Source: Gigaspora rosea (taxonomy: Eukaryota > Glomeromycota > Glomeromycetes > Diversisporales > Gigasporaceae). From it: a DNA stretch of 64,000 nucleotides. Below, piece after piece: positions 1-9,129 of the stretch. The stretch is taken from NCBI GenBank assembly GCA_003550325.1, contig QKWP01000672.1:142621-206620 (forward strand), read 5' to 3'. The notes below the pieces were generated by a model that had not been told where the DNA came from, did no database searches, and worked only from the letters and a program-made list of their open reading frames with translations. The translations under genes were made by a program, and so were the position numbers. Every line of letters starts with the position of its first letter. The first letter of the stretch is position 1.

Positions 1-1
1 A

Positions 2-1930
2 TTAAGTGATGCGAATAATGATAATGACTTGTTTCCACTTTATCAAGTATCTACTGAAATAGAAGATTCTGATGGAATAAATGAAGTTAGTTATTGCTAT
101 CGGAATGGAATTTGTGTTAAAACGGATGAACGTAAGGCATTCGATGATTATCAAAAATCTGCAGAAATGAAAAACGTTAATGGAATATTTGAGCTTGGTA
201 AATATTATAAAGATGTAATTGGAGTTGAAAAAGATGAATATATGGCATTAATTTATTTTCAAAAATCTGAAGAAGCGAGGAACATTAATGGAAGACTAGC
301 ACTTGGCGACTGTTATAAATATGGAATTGGAGTTGAAAAGGACGAATATAAAACATTTAATTATTATCAAGAATTAGCTAATATGTGTAATGCTTCTGGT
401 ATATATAAAGTTGGCTGTTGTTATCAAAATGGGATTGGAGTTGAAAAAAATGAACATGAAGCATTCATTCATTATCTAAAATCTGCAGATATGGGTAGTG
501 CCCAAGGAATGTTTCAAGTTGGATATTTTTATCAAAATGGAATCGGAGTTGAAAAGGATAATCGTAAAGCATTAATGTATTATCAAAAATCAGCAGATAT
601 GGAAAATGCTGATGGAATTTTTCAAGTTGGTTATTTTTATCAAAATGGAATTGGAGTTGAAAAGGATGAACATAAGGCATTCATTTATTATCAAAAATCT
701 GCAGAGATGGGTGACGCTAATGGAATATTTAATGTTGGATATTGTTATCAAAATGGAATTGGAATTGAAAAAGATGAACATAAGGCATTCATTTCTTATC
801 AAAAATCTGCAGAGATGGGTGACGCTAGTGGAACATATAATATTGGATATTGTTATGCTGAAGGAATTGGAGTTGAGAAGAACGAATTTGATGCATTCAT
901 TTATTATAAAAAATCAGCAGAGATGGGGCATTCAACAGGAGCAAATGCCGTCGGATATTGTTATCGTCATGGAATTGGGGTTGAAAAGGATGAACATAAG
1001 GCATTCATTTACTATCAAAAATCTGCAGAGATGGGTCACGCTATTGGAACATATAATGTTGGATGTTGTTATGATGAAGGAATTGGAGTTGAAAAAGATG
1101 AACATAAGGCATTCATTTATTATAAAAAATCTGCAGAGATGGGTCACGCTATTGGAACGTATAATGCTGGATGTTGTTATGATGAAGGAATTGGAGTTGA
1201 AAAGGATGAACATAAGGCGTTCATTTATTATCAAAAATCTGCAGAGATAGGTCATGCTATTGGAACATATAATGTTGGATGCTGTTATGATGAAGGAATT
1301 GGAGTTCAAAAGGATGAACATAAGGCATTCATTTATTACCAAAAATCGGCAGAGATGGGTCATGCAAGTGGAACATATCATGTTGGATGTTGTTATGATG
1401 AAGGAACTGGAGTTGAAAAAGATGAACATAAGGCCTTCATTTATTATCAAAAATCTGCAGAGTTGGGAGTTGCTAGTGGAGCATATAATGTTGGATGTTG
1501 TTATGATGCAGGAATCGGTGTTGAAAAGGATAAGCATAAGGCATTCACTTATTATCAAAAATCTGCAGAGTTGGGAGATGTTGATGGAACTTATTATGTT
1601 GGATATTGTTATCAAAATGGAATTGGAGTTGTAAATAATAAACTTAAAGCGTTTGAATATTTTCAAAAAGCTGCCAACATGGGTAATTCTCGTGCGATAC
1701 GCGCCGTTGGTGATTGTTATCGAAACGGAATTGGAGTCAAAAAGAATATAACCGAAGCACTCAAATACTATTGGAAAGCTGATGAAAATTATTCAAGTCC
1801 TTCCGAAAGTGGTGCATACTGTTCCGAGGGCGGCTCCAGAACCGGTTCCAGGACTGGTTCCAGGGCTAGTTCCAGAACCGGCTCCAGGGCTGGTTCAGAG
1901 AGCAAGGATGAGTTAACTTGGCGCGGATAG
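2..1930 (+). CDS. Sel1-like repeat protein, copy A, first part (16 repeats; 5' end outside the window)
   Basis: The frame is open from the window edge to a TAG at 1928-1930. It encodes about 16 consecutive 36-residue Sel1-like repeats (SLRs) of the form G-x-x-x-V-G-x-C-Y-x-x-G-I-G-V-E-K-D-E-x-K-A-F-x-Y-Y-Q-K-S-A-E-M. SLRs are helical-hairpin repeats related to TPRs and act as protein-binding scaffolds; no partner can be named here. The real start is probably just outside the window, because copy C begins M-L-N-E-E-L-L-S-D about six codons before the residues seen at position 2. A Gly-Ser-Arg-Thr/Ala-rich linker (about 1795-1905) follows the repeats. The TAG replaces a Trp codon that copies B and C keep, and the same frame continues into seven more SLRs at 1994-2743. 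The gene is therefore either interrupted by a nonsense change or split in two. Several repeats are almost identical in DNA, a sign of recent repeat exchange. Confidence 0.85.
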   Translation, partial: LSDANNDNDLFPLYQVSTEIEDSDGINEVSYCYRNGICVKTDERKAFDDYQKSAEMKNVNGIFELGKYYKDVIGVEKDEYMALIYFQKSEEARNINGRLALGDCYKYGIGVEKDEYKTFNYYQELANMCNASGIYKVGCCYQNGIGVEKNEHEAFIHYLKSADMGSAQGMFQVGYFYQNGIGVEKDNRKALMYYQKSADMENADGIFQVGYFYQNGIGVEKDEHKAFIYYQKSAEMGDANGIFNVGYCYQNGIGIEKDEHKAFISYQKSAEMGDASGTYNIGYCYAEGIGVEKNEFDAFIYYKKSAEMGHSTGANAVGYCYRHGIGVEKDEHKAFIYYQKSAEMGHAIGTYNVGCCYDEGIGVEKDEHKAFIYYKKSAEMGHAIGTYNAGCCYDEGIGVEKDEHKAFIYYQKSAEIGHAIGTYNVGCCYDEGIGVQKDEHKAFIYYQKSAEMGHASGTYHVGCCYDEGTGVEKDEHKAFIYYQKSAELGVASGAYNVGCCYDAGIGVEKDKHKAFTYYQKSAELGDVDGTYYVGYCYQNGIGVVNNKLKAFEYFQKAANMGNSRAIRAVGDCYRNGIGVKKNITEALKYYWKADENYSSPSESGAYCSEGGSRTGSRTGSRASSRTGSRAGSESKDELTWRG

Positions 1931-1993
1931 ATTTCTAATACTAGTGCTGATGAAGATCGCATAAATTTCGAACAGTTTAAGAAAACTGCAGAC

Positions 1994-2743
1994 ATGGGAG
2001 ATGCTGAAAGTACATATAATGTTGGCCGTTGTTATGAAAATGGGATCGGTGTAGAGAAGAACGGGCTCAAAGCGTTTAAATATTATCAGAAAGCCGCCGA
2101 TTTGGGGCATTCTAATAGTGCATATAATGTTGGAGTTTTTTATGAAAATGGAATTGGTGTAGAAAAGGATGAACGTAAGGCATTTAAATATTTCTCGAAA
2201 TCTGCCAATATGCGGAGTGCTGATGGAGCATTTAGCGTTGGAGTTTTTTATGAAAATGGAATTGGAGTAAAAAAAAACGAGCGCAATGCTTTTATTTATT
2301 TCTTGAAATCTGCCAATATGGGCAGCGCTGATGGTGCATTTAGCGTTGGTGTTTGTTATCGAAATGGGATTGGAGTTAAGAAGGATGAATGCAAAGCATT
2401 TGAATATTATCTGAAGGCAGCTGATATGGGTCATATTAAAGGAATATATAATGTTGGTTATCTTTATCATCGTGGAATAGGAGTTAAAAAAAATAAGAGC
2501 AAAGCGTTTATTTATTATAAGAAAGCTGCTGAATTAAATTACGAAAATGGAATACATAATCTTGGTTATTGTTATCAACATGGAATTGGTGTCGAAAAGG
2601 ATGAATGCAAAGCGTTTGAACTTTACTATAAGGCCGCTGACATGGATTTAGTTGTCGGAATGTCACAAGTTGCACGATGCTATCGAAATGGAATTGGAGT
2701 AGAGAGAGATTTACAAAAAGCTAATTATTGGTATCAAAGGTAA
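1994..2743 (+). CDS. Sel1-like repeat protein, copy A, second part (7 repeats)
   Basis: This 249-codon frame starts at an in-frame ATG and is in the same phase as the preceding SLR frame, separated only by the TAG at 1928-1930. It has seven 36-residue SLRs, which differ from the first block by F-Y-E-N-G-I-G-V and C-K-A-F-E-Y-Y motifs. It ends W-Y-Q-R followed by TAA. The TAA lies within AGGTAAAAAA, which looks like a splice donor, and a good acceptor (TTTTTATTAACAG) ends at 2920, just before the kinase frame. An SLR-kinase fusion is therefore tempting, but this donor and acceptor do not keep the kinase frame, so I do not assert it. Copy C has the same arrangement. Confidence 0.75.
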   Translation: MGDAESTYNVGRCYENGIGVEKNGLKAFKYYQKAADLGHSNSAYNVGVFYENGIGVEKDERKAFKYFSKSANMRSADGAFSVGVFYENGIGVKKNERNAFIYFLKSANMGSADGAFSVGVCYRNGIGVKKDECKAFEYYLKAADMGHIKGIYNVGYLYHRGIGVKKNKSKAFIYYKKAAELNYENGIHNLGYCYQHGIGVEKDECKAFELYYKAADMDLVVGMSQVARCYRNGIGVERDLQKANYWYQR

Positions 2744-2972
2744 AAAAAAAAAAAATAAAAATAAAAATAAGATTTTTAATTCATCCAATGTTGTGTTTAT
2801 GTACTCATATAACTGCTTCATATAATTAGAGCGAATAATACGATGATAGGTAATCCATATTGTCATATTAATTTTAATTATTAATGATTTGATATGCTTA
2901 AAGTTATTTTTATTAACAGAAAATTATGAAGATGTATCTGAAAAGTTTGACATTGATGACGATTTACGGAAG

Positions 2973-3967
2973 ATGTTGACCGAAAATAAATATCAATTGC
3001 CATTGATTCCTTACTCTGAATTTGTAGATATCAAAGAAATAGGGAAAGGTGGATTTTCAAAGGTATGTCGCGCGCGTTGGCTTGATAAAAGTCAAGATAT
3101 AGATACACCAGTTGCTCTTAAGATCATTAGTACAAATAATATTAAAGAATTTATTGAAGAATTGAAGGCATATTGTGAAATTGGAAATGTAAATTTGTCA
3201 TTTATAAAATGTTATGGAATATCGAGAAACTATGATGGAAAGTATATTATTGTATTAGAATATGCCAAGAAGAAATCTTTACGTAAAAATTTATATGATG
3301 TATCACAAATGAATTGGGAAAAAAAGCTAAATTTGTTACATTGCATAATTTCGGATCTTCAAATAATCCATTCTCAAGGATACATTCACCGAGATTTGCA
3401 TAGCGGCAATATTTTGCAGGACAATTTACATAGTGCATATATTTCAGATTTGGGGCTTTCAATTTCTAATTCAGCAAAAAAAAAGGAAGGGATATTTGGG
3501 ATTTTACCTTACATTGCGCCAGAGGTTTTGAACGGAAGTCAATCTACCACAGCATCAGATATTTATTCATTCGGGATGATAATGTGGGAAATCTTATATG
3601 GAAGCCCTGTATTATATGGCTGTGCGCTAAAAATGCGAGAACTTCAAATAGAAATATGCTGTAATGATTTGCGACCACCTATAAATAAAGAAGCGCCACG
3701 ATGTTACGTGAATTTAATAAAGGAATGCTGGGATAAGGATCCGAGAAAAGACCATCTACTGAAAAACTTTGTGAAATTTTCAAGGAATGGCAAAGCAATG
3801 AAAATATTATATTGCAATTGAACAGATCTAAAACAATACTCATAAATGTCAAAAAATCATACGTGAAAATGTTTAGCGGAGGAAGCAAGTTTATTTCTTA
3901 TACTCATTCTAGTTTTAAAGATAATGAATTGCAAAATTTAACGTTATCAAAGGTTATTCAGAAATAA
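2973..3967 (+). pseudogene. TKL-like protein kinase, copy A, frameshifted near its C-terminus
   Basis: A protein kinase domain begins M-L-T-E-N-K-Y-Q-L-P. Visible motifs, counted from that Met, are the glycine loop GKGGFS (24-29), the VALK lysine (50), HRDLHSGN (139-146), DLG (159-161), an APE (182-184) and D-I-Y-S-F-G (196-201). This is the typical pattern of the expanded glomeromycotan TKL-like kinases. Relative to copy C, one base is missing at about 3741 in the codons for D-P-E-K-R-P, so the frame ends at 3821 and about 65 residues of the C-lobe and tail are lost. The matching tail is still readable in another frame up to 3967. The open frame also extends upstream of the ATG to about 2889 with N-Y-E-D-V-S-E-K, which may be an exon. 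An assembly error cannot be excluded. Confidence 0.75.
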
Positions 3968-5100
3968 TGATGCAGATTTCTGATTTTGAATTAAATTAGT
4001 GGCATATTTATTTTAGATCAAAGTCTATAAATCCTAAATTGGAACATTTCATATGATGATTTTAATTTTAAACAAATAACAAGAGTTAATAAAGAAACAT
4101 TCTGGTATATAGAAAATCTTAAATATAATAAAATTTTCAAACAAGCCTGAGCATATGCAAAGACCAGCTTGTTTAAATGTCATTTGTAAAGATATTTATT
4201 AAATTATTAATGAATTGAAAGTAAATATGTGCTATAAGATATATTACTTGAAATTATTATATGAAGTTTAAATGCAGTAATTTACAGCCTCAAAGTAAAA
4301 TAATACTTAGCATGAGTATATAAGGCTCGTACATTCATAATCAAATAATAACAATAAAATGAGCCACATGCAATAAAATAGGTATCACTTCAGCTCAAAT
4401 AATATTTTACACACATCAGATATGATAATTACCTAATTCTACTTAATGAATTATAAAAATACGAATAAATCACTATTTATATTAACATGACGATATAAAC
4501 TAAAATTTGTTCAAGGATTTATATTTTGGATCATAAATTACATATTAATCAATACAGTACCAAAAGTTTTTTTTCTTTTTTTTTGGACACCTGGCCTTTA
4601 TAAACATGACCACCTCCAATCAATTTACCTATTTTTAAACCATCTAAATTATATGATTAATATGATACTTTACACGATATCGAAATATACAAATCAATGA
4701 GAGCCATGTGAAGCGGTAACAAGGGATCTTTTAAGTGCAAAAATTCACGTTATATTCCGTTCCGATTATAAACCAATCGGATTGATGATTTTTTGTTTAC
4801 AGACACCACAAAAAAATATATAACATCATTCCTGGTATAATTTGACATAAAAATTTCTATCCGCATTCTATTGTTCGATTGTAAATTCTATTTATTGTTC
4901 TATAGATAATTTTTGATATACTGTAGTTTTTTTAATCTATTTATTTATTTATTGCGAGTTAATAAGAAAAATAATTTGTATATTGTAATGGATTAAGTTA
5001 GCGATCACATATTTTTCCATTGTTTTTTTATTTTTATATTATTCTATTATTTTTTTTCCTTTATCATCTGTTTAATGAAACTCGCTTTGGAAAAAAAAAT
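3968..5100. repeat. 3' flank of the SLR/kinase unit, duplicated after copy C
   Basis: No gene is visible. The sequence after the kinase A stop is collinear with the sequence after kinase C (26155-28110), for example around 4080 versus 26270, around 4740 versus 27750, and around 4930 versus 27970. It therefore belongs to the duplicated block. The copy C version is longer because it carries a MITE at 26876-27503 and other indels. Similarity fades at about 5100 and 28115. Confidence 0.75.
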
Positions 5101-5215
5101 AAACCACATAAATTTCTATATGATTATTTTATAGTAATTTATTTTACTTCACTAAACAGAATACTACAACAATTTTATTTATTGCAAAAAAACAAAAAAA
5201 AAAAAAGCAATCGAT

Positions 5216-5794
5216 GATTTTTGATTCTGATTTCCGATTTCTTTAACATTTTTTAGACTTTTAAATTGCATATTCATCATTTTGTAATATATTTGACTGC
5301 CCGTTTTTGTAGAAATGCAGTAGAGGTAAAAAAATTATTTGCGCATTTATCATTTTACAATGAATTTGTGTATTGTTTCTTTTTTAAGCTGATAAAATTT
5401 ACAACTGCATTATGAGTGAAAAGAAATTTAAGAGTTGTACCAAATTCAATATTATAAGAATTATTAGATGATTCTAGAAAATTAATTTGTTTATTACTGA
5501 AGGAATCATGAAGTTTCATTAAGTTTCAGATGGTTAAAGTTGCGCAAAAAATATCTAAAACATGTTCCTGGATATAGTATTTGATCATTAGAAAAGTTTT
5601 TTTTTTATTTTTTTTTTAAAAAAATATATGTATACTAAGTTATTTAAATATATATTTATGTATATATAAATATATATTTATATATATATAAATATATATT
5701 TATGTATATATAAATACATAAGTCTTTATATAAATATTAATTTTGTCTTTAGAAGTAATATTAAAGAAATCGGAAATCAGAAATCAGAATCATT
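5216..5794. mobile_element. MITE-like element with 25-30-bp inverted ends
   Basis: The left end (TGATTCTGATTTCCGATTTC, 5221 on) is repeated in inverse orientation at 5761-5792, where GAAATCGGAAATCAGAAATC is seen. The inside is AT-rich and non-coding and includes a TA-rich tract at 5640-5720. It lies just past the point where the two 3' flanks diverge. No target duplication was found and no superfamily can be assigned. Confidence 0.6.
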
Positions 5795-6080
5795 GTTTTG
5801 TTTTTTATGATCTGCAAATTTCACATAACCGAAGCAAATCGCAGTAAACCACATGCTTTTTGTGATTTGCTTCGATCACAGCAAATCACAAAATCCACAC
5901 GTCCCTGGTTACATATTGTGCTTTATAGAAACACGCAAATATTATCATTTATTATCCGGTAGTTACTATTGATCATGTTACCCATATTAATACTATATCA
6001 CGGTATATCAATGTTTATTCCATGGTTCGGAATTTTAATATTTAATTTTTTGGATATATATCTTTTTTTGTTTTTTTTTT

Positions 6081-6434
6081 NNNNNNNNNNNNNNNNNNNN
6101 NNNNNNNNNNNNNNNNNNNNNNNNNNNNNNNNNNNNNNNNNNNNNNNNNNNNNNNNNNNNNNNNNNNNNNNNNNNNNNNNNNNNNNNNNNNNNNNNNNNN
6201 NNNNNNNNNNNNNNNNNNNNNNNNNNNNNNNNNNNNNNNNNNNNNNNNNNNNNNNNNNNNNNNNNNNNNNNNNNNNNNNNNNNNNNNNNNNNNNNNNNNN
6301 NNNNNNNNNNNNNNNNNNNNNNNNNNNNNNNNNNNNNNNNNNNNNNNNNNNNNNNNNNNNNNNNNNNNNNNNNNNNNNNNNNNNNNNNNNNNNNNNNNNN
6401 NNNNNNNNNNNNNNNNNNNNNNNNNNNNNNNNNN
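6081..6434. other. assembly gap (run of N)
   Basis: A run of unknown bases follows a T-rich stretch. Nothing can be read here. Confidence 1.
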
Positions 6435-6720
6435 AGGTTGTTCTCAAGCAGCTCCCTCAATGAGGTTTGCTAGTGATCGAGGTGCTGCTCAATCATTTCG
6501 ATCAATCGAATTTAATTGAAATGATCTTTATAATGATTTTGCCGGAAGTTCATTGTGCAAAATGCGGATTTTGAATTTTAGCCAATCAGAGTAACTCTAT
6601 GAAAAAAAAAGATGATTGCTAGCTCCAGGTTTTTTTGATCGAAATGATTAAACATGATCCATTTTTCAACCAATCAGATCATTTTATTAGTCATAGAGCA
6701 AGGTGCTTGAGAACAACCTC
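6435..6720. mobile_element. MITE with inverted ends AGGTTGTTCTCAAGCA
   Basis: The first bases after the gap, AGGTTGTTCTCAAGCA, reappear inverted as TGCTTGAGAACAACCT at 6704-6719. The inside is non-coding and itself partly palindromic (AATCATTTCGATC and GATCGAAATGATT). The left target site is hidden by the gap, so the superfamily is unclear. Confidence 0.75.
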
Positions 6721-7292
6721 AATATCATCTACATTCTACCTGATAACTATTAATTAACATGCTACGATTACTTACTATTTGAATCTATAATTTAAATTTT
6801 TTTTATTTTCTTTAAACGACACATCTTGAGATTCAGTGATTGAAATTGGATAATTTTACCACCGTTCAATTCGTCTTGATAAGATGAACGAACGATAACA
6901 AAAGCATCCAATTTCGATCATTGGTGCACAATATATTCCAAATGCGCCATAATACCTATACTCACCTTACGATTCGGCGCTATTAAAAAATTAATCATAT
7001 GATATGAAAATTCCAGGTAGATTTACTTGAAAACAGTTTAAGGGATAATTTATTGTAGTTATATGAGATAAATAAATAACCCTTTTTTAAAGGTACATTG
7101 TAATTTTGATTTATAAAAGTAGAAATAAATTCAAACCACTTTGTAACTTTAAATTTTGCGTAATATAAACTCAAAATTCTTTTTACTCTATAGTATTTAT
7201 TTGTAGTAAACGAGTTCTTAAAATGGTATACTTTTCTCTATATTTTTAATAATGTGGTTTTCTTGAATTTATAATTTCTATCTGATGATATA

Positions 7293-7702
7293 TAAGGCCA
7301 CGCAAAGTTGATTTTTCGTTTTGCATTTCCTGCCGACCCATTTTTTCAATTTTTCAAAAAAAAAATTTTTTATTTTTTATTATTATTATTATTTTTTTAG
7401 ATCCCAATTGTGCCAATTGTTCAATTTTGACATTATTTTCTTTTTCTTCCGCTATTATCATCCAATGGAGACCTTAATTTCCGTAATTGTCCGATGGGAC
7501 TGCCGGAAAAAATATGACTACCTCCCCCAATTTTTTTGATTCCTTGTTGTGCAAAATGAAAAATTTACCTTGCATAACTTTAGATGTGAACATTATTCTA
7601 TTTATTTACAGCAAATTAAAAAAATAATCTGACTGACCGACCCACGTTTTCAGATTCCATGTTATGCGAAACGAAAATAAACTTATCAACTTTGCGCGTA
7701 TG
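7293..7702. mobile_element. MITE, family GGCCACGCAAAGTTGAT
   Basis: The left end GGCCACGCAAAGTTGATTTT is mirrored by ATCAACTTTGCGCGTA at 7686-7700. The same family is seen at 11940-12216 (duplicated copy), 31040-31320 (partial), 38512-38590 (fragment) and 43761-44065. The middle holds A/T runs and a CAATTGTGCCAATTG motif. No coding potential. Its presence in both 5' flanks shows that it inserted before the block duplicated. Confidence 0.75.
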
Positions 7703-8511
7703 CATGTCACAATACCTAAATTGTTGGGCATAGTGCTCTTATGTTAAGTTGATTATTAAGGAATTGATAGTAATGAACGCTAATAGTATTATAATGGGGT
7801 GCAACTTTCATTAAGAAAATATTAATGAAATTTTTTAAGTAGACCTAAATTTATTTAATTTTTATTATTCATGCTGCACTCTTTAACGATCGACTAAGAT
7901 TCCGTGGTCTTGCCTCAAAATCACCTAATTTTTGGCTAGTTATAGAGGAATTTTTTTTTACATTTATTCGAATTTGTAGTTAGCATTGATTAGAATTATG
8001 TCTGTTAGATAACGGTTAATAAAACGGGTCGAATCCCTGAATTCCTATTTCTCAAAATTAAAACGAAAAAAAAACTAAAGATAGCCCATTTGCATAAATT
8101 CTTATAATTTCCTTTAACTACAATTGTTTTATATTATAAAACCAGCAAGTAGCGTGAAGCATTTTTCTCACATCAAGAGAATTCCTTACTCACCATATTG
8201 TCAAAATAATAAATTTGATCGATATTAAAAATTTTAGGTAGTAGACGGTATTAAAGTTATTGTACAAGATTCTTAGTACGGCGCAAGAAATTTAATAACC
8301 ACCACTACACCTTATAGAGACAAAATAGAAACAATGAAATTAAATACTTAATTAAATTTTTTGAAGTCGATAATTGAATTTAAATGTGTAACTTGATTAC
8401 AGGTTACAGATTACTCCAAGCAAATAACCAATTAGCACATTAAATGCCTATTTTTTAAAATATCGATTTTAATAAAAGTATTTACATACTTTATTGTTGT
8501 TAATGTTTTAG

Positions 8512-8860
8512 GAGTAGCTCTCCATAAAAATTGTTCACCTGAAATTTTGACCAATCAAAATTTAAGATCAGGTGTAACGTGATAGTCAAAACAACCGTTT
8601 TTTGTTTTTCTAAGTAAATAGTTGTGTATAAAACTAAAACGTGTAATAGTTGGGGTTAGGGTGAGAACAGCGTAGGTTAGGATCGATCTATTATTAAAAT
8701 TTCACGAGGAAAATTTTTAATTAGGCTGCAGAATGTGGTTTCCTACGGTAATTAAGATTTAAAGCTATTTTTGTTTTTTTGTAAAAATGTGGTTTCGCTT
8801 CGAAATTCTATTGGCCAATATTACAGGGGTGAAAATTTTTTGTGGGAGAGCAAGGGATTT
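8512..8860. mobile_element. MITE inserted only in the copy B 5' flank
   Basis: It is missing from the equivalent place in the copy C flank (about 14026). The ends are imperfect inverted repeats: GCTCTCCATAAAAATTGTTC at the left versus GCTCTCCCACAAAAAATTTT as the inverse of the right. Both arms contain ACC-AATCA/ATTGGCCAAT-type motifs that resemble the element at 44475-44802. A 9-bp target duplication is possible but diverged. Confidence 0.6.
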
Positions 8861-9129
8861 AACATTTCAATGCATGTACATCGACTTTATAAGGTGCAGT
8901 GCAGCATCATCGATAATCACAACCATCTAGTTATATAATTTTGCCTTTTTTAAATGCCGTCAAATTATCATCCGCATGATGCAACGTAATATATGCCGTA
9001 ACACAGTATAAGGTACTTTTGGAACAAGTTATTAATTGTACGTATTTAATCTAGAATATTTATTGTTTTAAAAAAAAAAACTATTCCTTCGAAAACAATC
9101 ATTATTATAATTTTATTTCTACGTTAATA

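Larger units (their letters stand above)
6945..9129. repeat. 5' flank of SLR copy B (duplicate of the copy C 5' flank)
   Basis: There is no gene. The sequence matches 11589-14115 plus 19755-19818 in order, including the start CCTTACGATTCGGCGCTAT (about 6970 and 11625), a stretch near 7780 and 12270, the segment near 8130 and 13290, and TAAGGTGCAGTGCAGCATC (8889 and 14050). Differences are mostly insertions: one MITE here at 8512-8860, and in the other copy a 0.63-kb segment, a nested MITE and the MULE. The promoter of the SLR gene presumably lies at the downstream end. Confidence 0.85.

Noticed and set aside
600-1600. Regularly spaced direct repeats that could suggest a CRISPR array.
   Set aside because: The unit is 108 bp, coding and contiguous without unique spacers, and the genome is eukaryotic.
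465-1666. Long open frames on the minus strand and in other plus-strand frames across the Sel1 repeats (also at 9165-10827, 19864-22241, 23408-24674).
   Set aside because: They are shadows of the 108-bp SLR repeat, whose codon use leaves few stops in the other frames. The correct frame gives the known SLR consensus and the shadows do not.
2889-2972. Kinase start at 2889 and SLR start at 29 (TTG codons).
   Set aside because: Eukaryotic translation normally needs ATG. Copy C shows the SLR ATG further upstream, and 2973 is the first in-frame ATG of the kinase.
5969-6463. Open frames across the N run at 6081-6434 on both strands.
   Set aside because: They exist only because unknown bases contain no stops.
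6820-6935. Small imperfect palindrome (TGATTGAAATTGGAT and ATCCAATTTCGATCA).
   Set aside because: The arms are about 15 bases with poor continuation; too weak to call an element.
8015-8045. GGGTCGAATCCC resembling a tRNA B box.
   Set aside because: No A box at the right distance and no cloverleaf; the duplicate at about 12550 has lost the motif.
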